From NCBI GenBank assembly GCA_035771165.1, contig JAWNZC010000413.1:310001-374000 (forward strand): a stretch of DNA of 64,000 nucleotides, read 5' to 3'. Of this stretch, positions 7,089 to 17,058 are shown one piece after another. How positions within the stretch are numbered: position 1 is the stretch's first letter; every line of letters starts with the position of its first letter. The translations under genes and the position numbers were made by a program. The notes beneath the pieces are model-generated. The model was not told the origin of the DNA and searched no databases. It saw nothing but the letters and a program-made list of their open reading frames with translations. Source of the stretch: Paragorgia papillata. Lineage: Eukaryota; Cnidaria; Anthozoa; Scleralcyonacea; Coralliidae.

Positions 7089-8582
7089 TGATCCAAAAAC
7101 CAATGGTAAAACTACTTCTGACTTTGATTGATCATAATCTTTTGTGGTAAACTGCGGATTAACTGGAAATTTTTGTGGTTTTACAGGATATTCTAATTGT
7201 GGTTTACTACGCTCAACTTTGCTTTGTTGCGGTTTACTTTTGACCTTGTTAATATTTACATTATTACCAAATGTCATCTTTCCTGTTGCAAGATTAAGTG
7301 TGTTGTTAAAACCGCTAATAGGGTTAATTAAAATTCTCATATCAGAAGGTATTAAAATTAATCCTGGTGAAATGGCAAAATTTAGTATAACATTTGTACT
7401 TTTAATTGCTGTTCTCATGTTTGAAATAGCTACCGTTGTATCATCTTGAGCTATTGTGTCCTTCATAAGTTTTATGAAAACATCTTGCGTTTGAGTGCTT
7501 TTTGCACCTTGATCTATAATACTCCATCTGGTTCTTGCTTGAGACCCTAAAATACTGTAAACATAGCTTTCTATGGATTGTTGAAATAATTTTTGACCCA
7601 AAGGAGTTATTCCTTTTGAACTTTTAGGTATAAAAAGTAGAAAGTCATTATCTCTTTTTGGTTTTCCATCAGAAACCATGCAAATTACATTAATTACGGA
7701 GCAAACATAAAATATGAAAAATATATGGACGTATCTCATATTTCTTGTAATATATCCAAGATTGTCTTGTTGTTCTTGAAATTTTTCAAGTTTCATGGTT
7801 GTGTCACTATATTGTGTTCTCCATATTTTTCTAACTGGAGTTTGACTTTGTAGTAATTTTAAATGATCTCCTGTCATATGTTCATTAAGTTTTGTGGGAT
7901 CCCTTAAAAATCTTCTTAAATGAAATGCAAAGTGATACTGTACAATACTTGTAGTTATATTTGATCTAGCTCTTGGAATTTTGTTTGTTAAGTGTTCGGC
8001 TGAAATTCCGCACATATAAGTAATAACATAAGTTGCAGCTATTGCTGTAAAATATGGATTGTTAATATAGTCGAACTCCTCTTTTGCATAGGGCTTTTTT
8101 TCCGCTACGCTTTTGGTATCACCGTCATTAACGGGTTTAACATAAGTTGCGTTTAATTCTTCAAAATGTGCGGTAAACTTTGCTTTCTCAGTTACAAAAA
8201 TAGAGATAACATCTAAATTTAATGAAAATCCCTCATTGAGTTCAAAATCAGGTAAATCTTGAGTAACGGTCCATTTTTTTGGCCAGTATAAATATTGTGT
8301 CCAATCAGGATTGTTTTTAAACGCGGACGATGTAATGTTAAGAGTTGAGGAAAAGTCATTTGGTTTTTTAAAAAGCACCTCCCTAGTGTCAACTTTTCCT
8401 TTGTTATTAAGCCAAACAGAGAAAATAAACCTGCTTACATCAGCATTTGGATATTTTTCTAGAAACTCTTTACGGAGTTTGGCTTTTTCTAATGGTCCTC
8501 CTTTAACCGCACCTTTGTAATCTTTTTCATATAATGCCTTAAGACGTTGTAGTTCTTTTGGCGAGTAAACGTTTGTCATCAT
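7047..8582 (-). CDS. Conserved C-terminally anchored protein of unknown function
   Basis: 511 residues; orthologous to 48303-49505 of element 2 (400 residues), which lacks the first 90 or so. Shared blocks are W-P-K-x-W near residue 95-100, PYFT-x-IAA-x-YV with YLCGIS-type, GLILIPSDMRILINPISGFN, and a final 20-residue hydrophobic helix ending in KKFF. The tail anchor and the position beside the integrase suggest a virion or membrane protein, but no known family is recognised. Start ambiguous between two adjacent ATG codons behind AAATAAAATG. It is divergent from the integrase with a 40-base palindromic promoter region. Confidence 0.5.
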   Translation of the reverse strand: MMTNVYSPKELQRLKALYEKDYKGAVKGGPLEKAKLRKEFLEKYPNADVSRFIFSVWLNNKGKVDTREVLFKKPNDFSSTLNITSSAFKNNPDWTQYLYWPKKWTVTQDLPDFELNEGFSLNLDVISIFVTEKAKFTAHFEELNATYVKPVNDGDTKSVAEKKPYAKEEFDYINNPYFTAIAATYVITYMCGISAEHLTNKIPRARSNITTSIVQYHFAFHLRRFLRDPTKLNEHMTGDHLKLLQSQTPVRKIWRTQYSDTTMKLEKFQEQQDNLGYITRNMRYVHIFFIFYVCSVINVICMVSDGKPKRDNDFLLFIPKSSKGITPLGQKLFQQSIESYVYSILGSQARTRWSIIDQGAKSTQTQDVFIKLMKDTIAQDDTTVAISNMRTAIKSTNVILNFAISPGLILIPSDMRILINPISGFNNTLNLATGKMTFGNNVNINKVKSKPQQSKVERSKPQLEYPVKPQKFPVNPQFTTKDYDQSKSEVVLPLVFGSSLVGIFLIFKKFF

Positions 8583-8622
8583 TTTATTTACACCCGCACA
8601 AAATTTTATTTGCGCAAATAAA
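8583..8622. promoter_or_regulatory. Divergent late-type promoter, partly palindromic
   Basis: TTTTATTTGCGCAAATAAAA is a perfect palindrome placing AAATAAAATG at the integrase start. On the other strand the neighbour starts at the same AAATAAAATG motif. One short region can drive both genes. Confidence 0.5.
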
Positions 8623-9585
8623 ATGGATGCTTTAACATTACTTGACCTTGAGTTAAGAAATATATATTACAATCCTGTAACCGGATATCAAAGTGCGGAA
8701 AAGCTATACCAAAAGGCGGTTGAACAAAATGTGGAAGGAGTTACAAGAAAGTTAGTTAAGGAGTGGTTATCATCACAAAGTACATACACAACTCATAAAC
8801 CGCTAAGAAAACCACGTAAAACGCAAAGAACCTTTGTTAAAAATCTGGCCGATCAGCTTCAAATGGACTTAGTGGATATGGCTAAGTTTAGCTCTGTGAA
8901 CAAAAAGTTTAACTGGATCTTAACAGGTGTTGAGGTTTTAAGCAGATTTGCTTTTACCGTTCCTGTACACAGAAAAAACACAGAAAGTATGGTAGTCGGT
9001 GTTGGTGAAATGCTTAAGGAATTTAAACATCACTTTCAAAAATATCCTGAGGTTGTTCAGTTTGACAATGGCAACGAATTTTACAATGTTGGAGTGAGAA
9101 CCCTTTTAAAATCTCATGACATAGAGTACTTTTCAACACTTTCAGAACGTAAAGCAGCTATTGTAGAAAGATTTAACAGAACACTTAAAACCAGAATGTG
9201 GAAATATTTTACATTCAAACAAACCAAAACTTGGATAGATGTTTTAGATAAATTTACTAAAAGTTATAACAACACATCTCACTCAACCATTAAAAGAAAA
9301 CCTGCTGATGTTAATACAGATAATCAGGATGAGGTATTCAAAACTTTATATGGTTTACCACCAACAGAGTTTCCAAAACCAAAATTTAAGGTTGGTGATT
9401 ATGTAAGGGTGTACAAATACAAAAAAAACTTTGCAAAGGGATATGATCCCAACTTTACAAATGAAGTTTTTAAAATATCAGCTGTGTTCCGCGGTAATCC
9501 GGTGATGTACAACATTGATGATGAAAATGGAGAAAATGTCATTGGTAAGTTTTACAATGAAGAGTTAGTTAAAGTTATACAATAA
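8623..9585 (+). CDS. Retroviral-type (rve) integrase
   Basis: 320 residues. The catalytic triad reads D82 (QLQMDLVDM), D148 (VQFDNGNEF) and E182 (AAIVERFNRTLKTRMW), i.e. D,D33E. The N-terminal 60 residues form a helical DNA-binding region without a clear HHCC zinc finger. The C-terminus, FKVGDYVRVYKYKKNFAKGY, is an SH3/chromo-like tail. Polinton integrases join the element's ends to target DNA, giving 6-bp duplications, as seen for element 2. The element 2 orthologue (47241-48212) has identical triad positions. The frame is intact. Confidence 0.9.
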   Translation: MDALTLLDLELRNIYYNPVTGYQSAEKLYQKAVEQNVEGVTRKLVKEWLSSQSTYTTHKPLRKPRKTQRTFVKNLADQLQMDLVDMAKFSSVNKKFNWILTGVEVLSRFAFTVPVHRKNTESMVVGVGEMLKEFKHHFQKYPEVVQFDNGNEFYNVGVRTLLKSHDIEYFSTLSERKAAIVERFNRTLKTRMWKYFTFKQTKTWIDVLDKFTKSYNNTSHSTIKRKPADVNTDNQDEVFKTLYGLPPTEFPKPKFKVGDYVRVYKYKKNFAKGYDPNFTNEVFKISAVFRGNPVMYNIDDENGENVIGKFYNEELVKVIQ

Positions 9586-9613
9586 GTAAAATTTTATTTC
9601 GCTTACAAATAAA

Positions 9614-10861
9614 ATGGAAGGATTTGAATTTGACACTTTTGGTGAAAACAATGAAATGGAAAGAATAATAGAAGAAGAAACAAGCTTTATAGACAACGAT
9701 TATAATGACTTTGATGATTATGATGACTTCGATGATTATGATGACAACATTGATCTGGATGGTAGAACAGACCTAAGACCATTTAATCCCGATGAGTGGT
9801 TGCAAGAAGGCGACACAAACGCAGCTGCGGAAGAAACCGAGGAAGAAAACACATTTCAAAACAGGCGTAAGCGATGGGAGACTGCTGAAAGGCGAAGAAT
9901 CACAAGATCACGAAAAACATTTTTTCGTAATGAGTTTAACCTTGAGGTGGTAATGAAAGATGGGCCTGCTTCAAAAAAGTTGATAGACAAAAGTTTAATT
10001 TCTGTAAGTGAAAAAACTGGAAAGGTAAATGGTATACTTTACAATGATGTTAAAGTTGTTGTTAAAAAAGGAAATAACTTTGTGCTAAGTAGTAATGAAA
10101 AAATTAGAAACACCGTTCAAGAGTATAGTAGCATCATGGAAAAAGCACGACAAGAGCATAGTAAAACAGCAAATGGTGCTATTGAGGAAACTGTTGGTAT
10201 TTTACCTGGAACATCTAATGTTAACGGAATTAGAGCAAACATTATCGATAGAATCCAAGACGAGATAACAAACAACGATAACACAGTTGACAGAACACAG
10301 CTCAATGATGAAGAGCTAAGAGAACTTGGCGGAATACTAGCGACAAACAATATAGAAAATTTAGACGCTGTTGACATAGCTGTTGAGTACTGGAGAAACA
10401 AATCAGAAGCTGAGGTTGATGTAAGAAAAAAGCTATATACAAAGACATTTCAGATGTTGCAAAACTAAAAGCTGACGAAATTAGACTTAAACATAATCAA
10501 ACACCAATTAGCGAAAAAACAAATGAGATGATTAACGAAGATGACCTAACAAAATACGAAAAGTTTAAAAAATTTGCACGTAACAATTTAGGATCACTAT
10601 CTGCGGTGGCCATATCCATTGCAGGAATTATTACGGCAGTAGTTTTGGCTGGAAGAAAAGGTGTTGTTTGCAAAAGCAACAGGAGAAATTGCAAAAGCAT
10701 TAGCTAAACTAGCAAAAGCCGCTTTGCCAGTAATAGCTCCACTTGTAACGTGGGGTGCTAAGGGATTAGCTTGGTTGGCAAAAAATTTGTGGATGTTAGC
10801 TGTTGCTTTCGCTTATATTCTTTACAAAAACCGAAAAAAAATTTTATCCACTAATAAATGA
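9614..10861 (+). pseudogene. Acidic/membrane-active protein gene, two frameshifts
   Basis: Element 2 has one 442-residue reading frame here (45905-47233). In element 1 the same product is spread over three frames: 9614-10468 (acidic N-terminus rich in aspartate/tyrosine, then basic RRKRWETAERRR), about 10447-10670 (GSLSAVAISIAGIIT) and 10661-10861 (alanine/lysine-rich helices, WGAKGLAWLAKNLW). So there are two indels, near 10450 and 10665. The C-terminal amphipathic and hydrophobic segments resemble membrane-lytic virion proteins of adenovirus-like viruses; that comparison is inference. Confidence 0.65.
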
Positions 10862-11379
10862 ACGAAAAAGAACCTCAAAATTTAGAAGACATTTCACCTA
10901 ATCCGTCATGTGATAACCTTAGGGATGAGCTAATCCGCTTGTCAGCCGCTAAAAAAATTAAGTATTCAGAAAAGTATATTAAAAAGGCTTCTCAAAGCGC
11001 ATTAGAAAAAATTAAACAAGACCATCAACGCGAGCAAATGGATAAGGTTAACTCACAACTAACAGAAAGTCTTATTACAAAGTTTTCCGACTTAATGATG
11101 CAGCTAAATATGGTAGAAAAGGATGGAAAACTAAACAAAGAATTATCATCAAACAAACTTCTTTACGACGATGTAAAAACAATGGTAATGAAAGTATCTC
11201 CATTCATTCCTATGATCGGATTACTATCCGGCGGACTAATAGTTGCAAAACATATGTGGGACAACACAAATAAAGGTGAACAAGATGAACCTAAGGTACA
11301 AAGCGATCAAAGTCCTAGTACAAGTAGCGATAGTGTCAACACTTCTAATCCCGATAACGGTGGAGTTGATACTGCTTAA
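10858..11379 (+). CDS. Conserved helical protein with one membrane segment
   Basis: 173 residues, orthologous to 45389-45892 of element 2. Both share LR-x-D/E-LIRLS-x-A-K, long charged helices, ELSSNKL-x-x-DDVK and then the hydrophobic segment IPMIGLLSGGLIVAKHMW (about residues 118-136), followed by a polar serine/asparagine tail. The ATG overlaps the end of the preceding frame and follows ACTAATAAATG. It is always followed by the myristoylation-motif protein, which suggests the two act at the same membrane. Confidence 0.55.
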   Translation: MNEKEPQNLEDISPNPSCDNLRDELIRLSAAKKIKYSEKYIKKASQSALEKIKQDHQREQMDKVNSQLTESLITKFSDLMMQLNMVEKDGKLNKELSSNKLLYDDVKTMVMKVSPFIPMIGLLSGGLIVAKHMWDNTNKGEQDEPKVQSDQSPSTSSDSVNTSNPDNGGVDTA

Positions 11380-11409
11380 AAAGCTATTAATTTCCCATTT
11401 TTAAATAAA

Positions 11410-11610
11410 ATGGGAAGTTCAAAAAGTAAACCTAAAGACAAAGAAAAACTTAACAAAAACCACAATATAACAAAAGGATTCCGGCTTGGCATCAGTTTCG
11501 GAAAAGATTCATTAACAATGGAAGGTAACGTACAAATGGGTTGGACTAACAAAACAGTTAAGAATTACTCTCGTATTCCTTGTGATACCAGTTGTCAACA
11601 CATAAATTAG
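11410..11610 (+). CDS. N-myristoylation-motif protein
   Basis: 66 residues beginning MGSSKSKPKDKEKLNK: glycine at position 2, serine at position 6 and clustered lysines, a textbook N-myristoylation plus polybasic membrane-binding signal. The conserved body, SFGKDSLTMEGNVQMGWTNK, is repeated nearly unchanged in element 2 (45014-45325, start MGNSKSS). It probably docks on the inner face of a membrane or in a virion. Start at AAATAAAATG. The 3' end overlaps the convergent gene at 11558, and the product is shorter than the 103 residues in element 2, so its tail may be truncated. Confidence 0.6.
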   Translation: MGSSKSKPKDKEKLNKNHNITKGFRLGISFGKDSLTMEGNVQMGWTNKTVKNYSRIPCDTSCQHIN

Positions 11611-11890
11611 CCTTTCTCATATAAGCACCCACCAGTAAACCAAGACCCGACATAGATGCTAGTAATATAGGATTTACCGTTATACATCCTAATACAGTTC
11701 CTCCTGCACCTCCCGCTATTAACACCATTTTAAAAACAACGAGAAAAATATCTTTTCGCCTGCTTAATCTATACATTTTACCATAACATTTTGTAAGTTT
11801 ATGATAGTGTTTGTATATCTCTCTAAACCTTTTCATCTCATCTTCACTTAAATCTTTCGAAACATGATTAAAATCAAATATTTCACGCAT
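11558..11890 (-). CDS. Small protein with a hydrophobic hairpin
   Basis: 110 residues: charged helical N-terminus (about residues 1-45), two adjoining hydrophobic stretches (about 50-70 and 72-92, with GGAGGTVLGC) and a short polar tail. No counterpart is present in element 2. The start follows AACAATAATG. Unknown function; the frame is open over its whole length and has codon use like its neighbours, but it overlaps the end of the preceding gene by 53 bases. Confidence 0.4.
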   Translation of the reverse strand: MREIFDFNHVSKDLSEDEMKRFREIYKHYHKLTKCYGKMYRLSRRKDIFLVVFKMVLIAGGAGGTVLGCITVNPILLASMSGLGLLVGAYMRKANLCVDNWYHKEYESNS

Positions 11891-12525
11891 TATTGTTTAT
11901 GTTTATAAAAATAAAAACAGTTTTTTCTGTTATATCTGTTACACAACCATTGAGGGAGAAACAACTCGGCCCCTAAGCCATTTTGATGAGAAGTTCCTTG
12001 TCGTGACAGTTTTGCTTCAGCGTTTTTTGTCAGTAAAGTCAGACACATGATAGCTTTTTTGCTAATCTACGTTTTCGTCTAACCTCGACACGCTTTACGA
12101 AGCTTACTTTATACATTTTCAGCTTTTGGTTTAAGTCCCTTGAAAAAAGTTGCGTGCGCGATTGTGGGAGCCGAAATAAAACTAAAAAAAGCCGTAAATG
12201 TAAAAAAAACATGAAAAAAAGTTAGAAATAAATGTTTTTAAGTTATTAAAAACATTAAAAATAGATAAGTTATTCCTTTCAACAAAAAGAAACCACTTTA
12301 ATAACATTAAGTAAAAAACTGCTAGCGTAAACTTAAAAAAGAAAGAGTTCTAAAGCAATCATATTAATATATTTCAGCTTTTGATTTAAGTCCCTTCAAA
12401 AAAGTTGCGTGCGTAATTGTGGGAGTCGCAAATCCTATGTGCGCATGCGTAGTTACGAATTGGCTTAAAAATCGCTTTTTTACATATATATAACAAAAAA
12501 AAAGATATATAATAAAAGAAACACA
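11891..12525. repeat. Gene-poor insert with a duplicated 60-base segment
   Basis: No gene seen. A segment around GCTTTTGGTTTAAGTCCCTT and AAAGTTGCGTGCGCGATTGT occurs at about 12119-12178 and again, diverged, at 12373-12432. Element 2 has only 90 bases at the matching place, so this is probably host repeat DNA or duplicated spacer acquired by element 1. Confidence 0.4.
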
Positions 12526-12861
12526 ATGACAACATTTACACTTAGACAATTACGTCGAATGGGGAAAGAACATGGAATTAAAAACACATCCAATATGAAT
12601 ACATCAACATTATGTGATTTACTTAGTATTCCACTAGTAAGAAACCAATCTTTTGACACACATAACAAAGACAAAATTACCAAGCCGGTTTGCATCATTT
12701 TTGAAAACAAAGACTCGGATGAAAAAATAGAATTTCCAAGCATTTACAATGCGGCAAAACAACTTAATATTAATCCAAGTTGCATCCCTTTTTACATAAA
12801 AAAAGGAACAATAATAACGTTTAAGGAAAAGAAATATACGGTTAAACGTAAAGAAGTATAA
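12526..12861 (+). CDS. SAP-like plus NUMOD1-like DNA-binding protein
   Basis: 111 residues. The N-terminus (LRQLRRMGKEHGIKN....TLCDLL) has the helix-loop-helix pattern of SAP/LEM-type DNA-binding motifs. The C-terminus has EFPSIYNAAKQLNINPSCIP then Y-x-I-K and K-x-Y-x-V, like the NUMOD1 module of homing endonucleases, without any nuclease domain. Element 2 carries two tandem paralogues (43929-44333, 44414-44923) at the same place beside PolB. The start follows the early-type box ATATAATAAAAGAAAC. Likely a replication or transcription regulator; domain names are by pattern. Confidence 0.5.
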   Translation: MTTFTLRQLRRMGKEHGIKNTSNMNTSTLCDLLSIPLVRNQSFDTHNKDKITKPVCIIFENKDSDEKIEFPSIYNAAKQLNINPSCIPFYIKKGTIITFKEKKYTVKRKEV

Positions 12862-12916
12862 CTTTGTTCAGCCTTCGGCTTTCCGCAATGCTTTAGCTTT
12901 GCTCAGCATTGCTACG

Positions 12917-12947
12917 ATTTCTTATAAGATTTTACCTTATAAGAAAT
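12917..12947 (+). terminator. 3'-end hairpin
   Basis: ATTTCTTATAAG and CTTATAAGAAAT pair over 12 bases. A second, weaker stem (GCAATGCT/AGCATTGC) lies just upstream at about 12886-12911. Confidence 0.5.
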
Positions 12948-12976
12948 TGAATCGATATTTTTTTTAATTTTTTTAC

Positions 12977-12989
12977 TATAATAAAAGAG
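12977..12989 (+). promoter_or_regulatory. Early-type box of the polymerase gene
   Basis: TATAATAAAAGAG abuts the ATG of the DNA polymerase gene. The same box lies directly before starts at 1078, 1946, 2282 and 12526, and in element 2 before 44923 and 55658. Confidence 0.5.
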
Positions 12990-15900
12990 ATGTGGAACAA
13001 TAATATTGCAAAATATATTAAAAAGCTCCAGTCAAAAAAGGAGCAGCAACTCAAACAACAACAAGAAAAACTACAACGACAAGAAGAAAAACTACAACGA
13101 CAAAAGCAACGACAAGAACAAGAACGAAAAGTTCAACAAGAAAAACTTCAACGACAAGAAGAAAAACTCAAGCAAAAGTTACAACAAAAATTGGACAAAG
13201 CTTTGGTAAAAGCAAAGAAAACGTGGAACAAGCAAGAACTCAAGGAACACAAGAAAAAACAACGCAAGGAAACCACCAAATGGAGAAAAGAGATCAAACA
13301 AGAAACCAAACGCCAATTCAATCTCGAAGAAGGCCAACAGTGGAAGGGATCTAAAAAACTCGGAAACATCCGAGAAAAACTTAGCGGTAAGCTGTGGGCT
13401 GCTCTTAACAACAAGCTACAAACCCAAAAAACGCTAAACAACATCAACCCTATATTAGTTTCCGCTGCAATTAAAAAGAACACCAGCAAGTGGGCTATTC
13501 CCGGTAAAAATGTTAAAGATCCCAAAGTCTTTCTAGAAAACACAACAAAGGTTGTTGAATCTTTAATTAACAACACCGACAGCATCGGGAAAAAGGTGAC
13601 CACAATACTGGTATGTAAAATGGTAAAATTTGATCTCGCAACAAATGTAAAAACAATCACCGTTAACCATTTCCGAAGCAAAACACACTCAATGATCACA
13701 AAAGAAGACACCACCGAAAACTATGAGAAGATGCGCGACAAAATGCTGGAAAGCCTAGCAATCCACCAAAAGGAAGGAAGCGGATGGCGTTTACATTCGG
13801 TAGATATGTTGGAAATATTTATAACAAAGTACAAGCCTTTAAAAGGAAAGGGCCACCAGCCACTCCCCAAAGTAATAACCACAAAAAAAGCCATCATAAA
13901 CATGGAAAACACTGACAACATGTGTTTCAAATGGGCTGTCACAAGAGCTCTAAATCCAGTAAACGAAAAAGGGGGAAGAATAACCAAAAACCTAAAACAA
14001 CAAGCCACACTACTAAACTGGGATAACGTTGTCTTTCCAACAACGCTGAAAAACATTCTCAAGTTTGAGAAAAACAACGAGATCAGCGTTAACGTGTTTG
14101 GCTATGATGACGAAACCAAAACGGTTTTTCCACTCAAAATTAGTCAAAAAGCTAACAAAACGGTGGTAAACCTGTTTTTACACAACCAACATTACAGTGT
14201 TGTTAAGGATATGAGCAGACTTCTTAGTTCACAACTTAGCAAAAAAGAACATCAAAAACACATTTGTATTCGTTGTCTTAACTGCTTTGGTAACCAAAAC
14301 CTACTGGACACTCACAAAGAAATCTGCAACACACACGACCACCAAAGACACATTTACCCAGAAAGCGAAACCAAGGTGTATTTAAGCAACATCAAAAAAC
14401 AACTGACTTGCCCTTTGTAATTTATGCAGATTTTGAATCCTTTATCACTCCCATCGACACCGTGCAAAAAAACAACGACAAAAGTCACACAACGGCTTAC
14501 CAACAGCATGTCCCAAGTGGATTTTGTTATACCGTAAAGTGTATAGATGAAACCGTGTACAAGACAAAAACCGTACTGTACACAATGAAGGAGGAAGGGG
14601 AAGATATCGGATCCAAATTTGTTAAATCCGTGGAAAAAGAAATGCACGAAATATACAAATTTATGAAAATGAACAAACCTATTAAAATGACCGCAGCTAA
14701 CGAACACAACTTTACCCACGCAGAAAACTGCTATGTATGCAAAAAGGAGTTGAATAACGACCGTGTTAGAGATCACTGTCATCTAACAGGGAAGTATCGT
14801 GGCGCAGCACATAACAAGTGCAACCTAAGAATGAAAGCACCAACATTCATTCCGGTGTTATTCCACAACCTGGAAGGATACGACTCCCACCTGTTCATCA
14901 AAAGTTTGGGGCTTTCAGAAGGGAAAGTTAACTGTATTCCAAAAACTGATGAAAAGTACATTTCATTTAGCAAGGAAGTCATCATGGAAACCAAAACAAA
15001 CAAAGAGGGTAAGGAGCATAACATCAAATTTGAACTAAGATTTCTAGATTCCCTAAAGTTCACCCTAAGTTCTTTGGATGCCTTAGTTAAAAATCTAGGT
15101 AACGACCAGTTCAAGACATTGGAACAAGTCTTTGGAAAAACTTACAACACCAGTCAAGTAAGTTTGTTAAAAAAGAAGGGAGTATTCCCCTATGAATTCA
15201 TGACTAAATTTGAAAAGTTAAGTTATCCCAATCTCCCAACAAAAGATCAGTTTTACTCAAAGCTTAACAATACACATATTTCAGACGAGGATTACAAACA
15301 CGCCCAAAATGTTTGGAATGCCTTTAAATGTAAAACCATGAGAGATTACCACAATCTTTACCTAAAAACAGATGTCCTGCTTTTAGCAGATGTTATGGAA
15401 AACTTTAGAAAAGTGTGTCAAAAAAACTACGGATTAGATCCCCTGTGGTACTACACTTCTCCAGGATTGGCTTGGGATGCGGCTCTTAAGTTAACAGGAG
15501 TAGAACTTGATCTAATATCAGATCCAAATATGTACCTGATGGTGGAAAAGGGAATCCGAGGTGGGATTAGCACCATCACCAAAAGGTACGCAAAAGCCAA
15601 TAACAAGTACATGAAAAACCACAACACAGAGGAGGAAGATGTTTACATCCCGTACTTGGATGCTAACAATCTGTATGGATGGGCTATGAGCGAGCCACTC
15701 CCTGTAAAAAATTTCAGGTGGATTCCTGAAAACGAGTTAGGTGACTGGGAGGAAATGCCATGCATTTTAGAAGTGGACCTAGAGTATCCTGAAAACCTCC
15801 ACGACTTACACAACGAATATCCACTAGCAGCGGAAAGACTAAACATTAACAAAGTCGACAAACTCATCCCAAACTTAAACGACAAGAAAAAATATGTTAT

Positions 15901-16864
15901 CCATCACCAAACCTTAAAACAGTGTATCTCACTTGGTTTAAAACTAACTAAAATCCATCGTGGGGTAACATTTATTGAAAAGCCTTGGTTAAAAAAATAC
16001 ATTAAGTTAAACACAGACTTAAGAACGAAAGCCACCTCAGATTTCGAAAAGGACTTCTTCAAATTAATGAATAACTCCGTTTTCGGAAAAACCATGGACA
16101 ACATCAGAAACAGAGTGGATGTTAGATTAGTAACAAATAAGGACCAACTTGAAAAACTAGCTAGGAAACCAAACTTTAATGGCGTTAACATTTTTACAGA
16201 AAATCTTGTAGCCGTGCACATGAAAAAGACCACCATTAAACTCAACAAGCCTATCTACTTGGGAATGAGTATCCTTGACCTAAGTAAGACACTAATGTAT
16301 GATTTTCATTATAATTATATTAAACCTAAGTACGGAAAAAAGGCAAGCTTGCTATTTACCGACACAGACAGCTTGTGCTATGAAATTAAAACCCAAGATT
16401 TTTACCAGGACATTTCAAAAGATGTGTACAACAAGTTCGACACAAGCAACTTTGAAAAAAGCCATCCAAGTGGAATTCCAGTTGGAGCTAACAAAAAGGT
16501 GATTGGAATGATGAAAGACGAGGCAGGAGGGAAACAGATCTCTGAATTTGTTGGGTTGCGTAGTAAGCTATACGCTTACAAGATGGACAAAGGAAAGGAG
16601 GAAAAGAAGTGTAAGGGTGTAAAGAAGGGGGTAGTAAAAAATGAGATTACCTTTGAAGATTACAAAAAATGCTTATTCACTCAAAAAAAATTACTAAAAG
16701 GAATGAATACATTTAGGAGTAGGCAGCATGAAATTTATACGGAACACATCAACAAGATAGCACTTTCGGCAAACGACGACAAAAGAATTATCTGTGAAGA
16801 CGGAATTCGGACTTTGGCAATCGGCCATTGGAAAACCAGAGCGCAGCGGAAAGGCGGAGAGTAA
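12990..16864 (+). pseudogene. Protein-primed family B DNA polymerase, one frameshift
   Basis: The gene is split into 12990-14420 and 14408-16864, the second frame being -1 relative to the first, near a run of six A at about 14393. Part one has a glutamine/lysine-rich coiled coil, a Cys...His region (DNMCFKWAV, QHYSVVKD) and a C2H2-like finger. Part two has the exonuclease motifs (YADFESF, YLKTDV), an endonuclease VII-like DHCHLTGKYRGAAH motif, and polymerase motifs DANNLYG, KLMNNSVFGKTM and TDTDSLCYEI. All catalytic residues are present, so the indel looks recent. Element 2 encodes the same protein in one 1322-residue frame. Confidence 0.85.
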
Positions 16865-16949
16865 AAAATTCGGAAATTCGGAAATTCGGAAAATGGGTAA
16901 AATGGGGGAAATGGGAGCGAGCGCCAGCGAGTAAGAAGTGGGTTGGAGA

Positions 16950-16978
16950 AAATCCATATCTTAATGGGATATGGATTT
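16950..16978 (+). terminator. 3'-end hairpin of the polymerase gene
   Basis: AAATCCATATC and GATATGGATTT form an 11-bp stem with a 7-base loop, 86 bases after the polymerase stop. Confidence 0.5.
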
Positions 16979-17023
16979 AAATTACCGGATGTGTTGTAAT
17001 GAAAGAGATAAAATGGAAAAATC

Positions 17024-17058
17024 ACAAAATGTCCCAGAACCGGCCCTTCTCTACTACT
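17024..17058 (-). repeat. Right terminal repeat of element 1
   Basis: Read inward on the minus strand, this end begins AGTAGT and contains GGCCGGTTCTGGGACAT. Element 2 ends begin AGTAGT and contain GGCCGATTCTGGGACAT. Short direct repeats of ATTCGGAA lie inside it at about 16868-16892. The open frame that seems to start at 16999 runs through this end by chance into the Penelope frame. Confidence 0.8.

Larger units (their letters stand above)
1..17058 (+). mobile_element. Polinton/Maverick element 1, left end missing, decaying
   Basis: The segment carries the Polinton gene set: pPolB, rve integrase, A32-type ATPase, major and minor capsid proteins. The right end is placed at 17058 because the last bases, read on the minus strand, start with AGTAGT and contain GGCCGGTTCTGGGACAT, matching the terminus of element 2. 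AG...CT termini are typical of Polintons. The flanking six bases CGCATT (17059-17064) should be the target duplication; its partner lies left of the window. Relative to element 2 the orientation is inverted. Several genes are frameshifted or stopped, so this copy is not expected to be autonomous. Confidence 0.9.

Noticed and set aside
14388..14420. Programmed -1 frameshift in the element 1 polymerase
   Set aside because: The frame does change by -1 at a run of six A, but the reading phase does not fit a canonical slippery heptamer and element 2 uses a single frame, so a simple indel is more likely.
16999..17058. Apparent N-terminus of the GIY-YIG protein preceded by an early-type box
   Set aside because: The stretch is the terminal repeat of element 1; the conserved Penelope residues start only after 17058.
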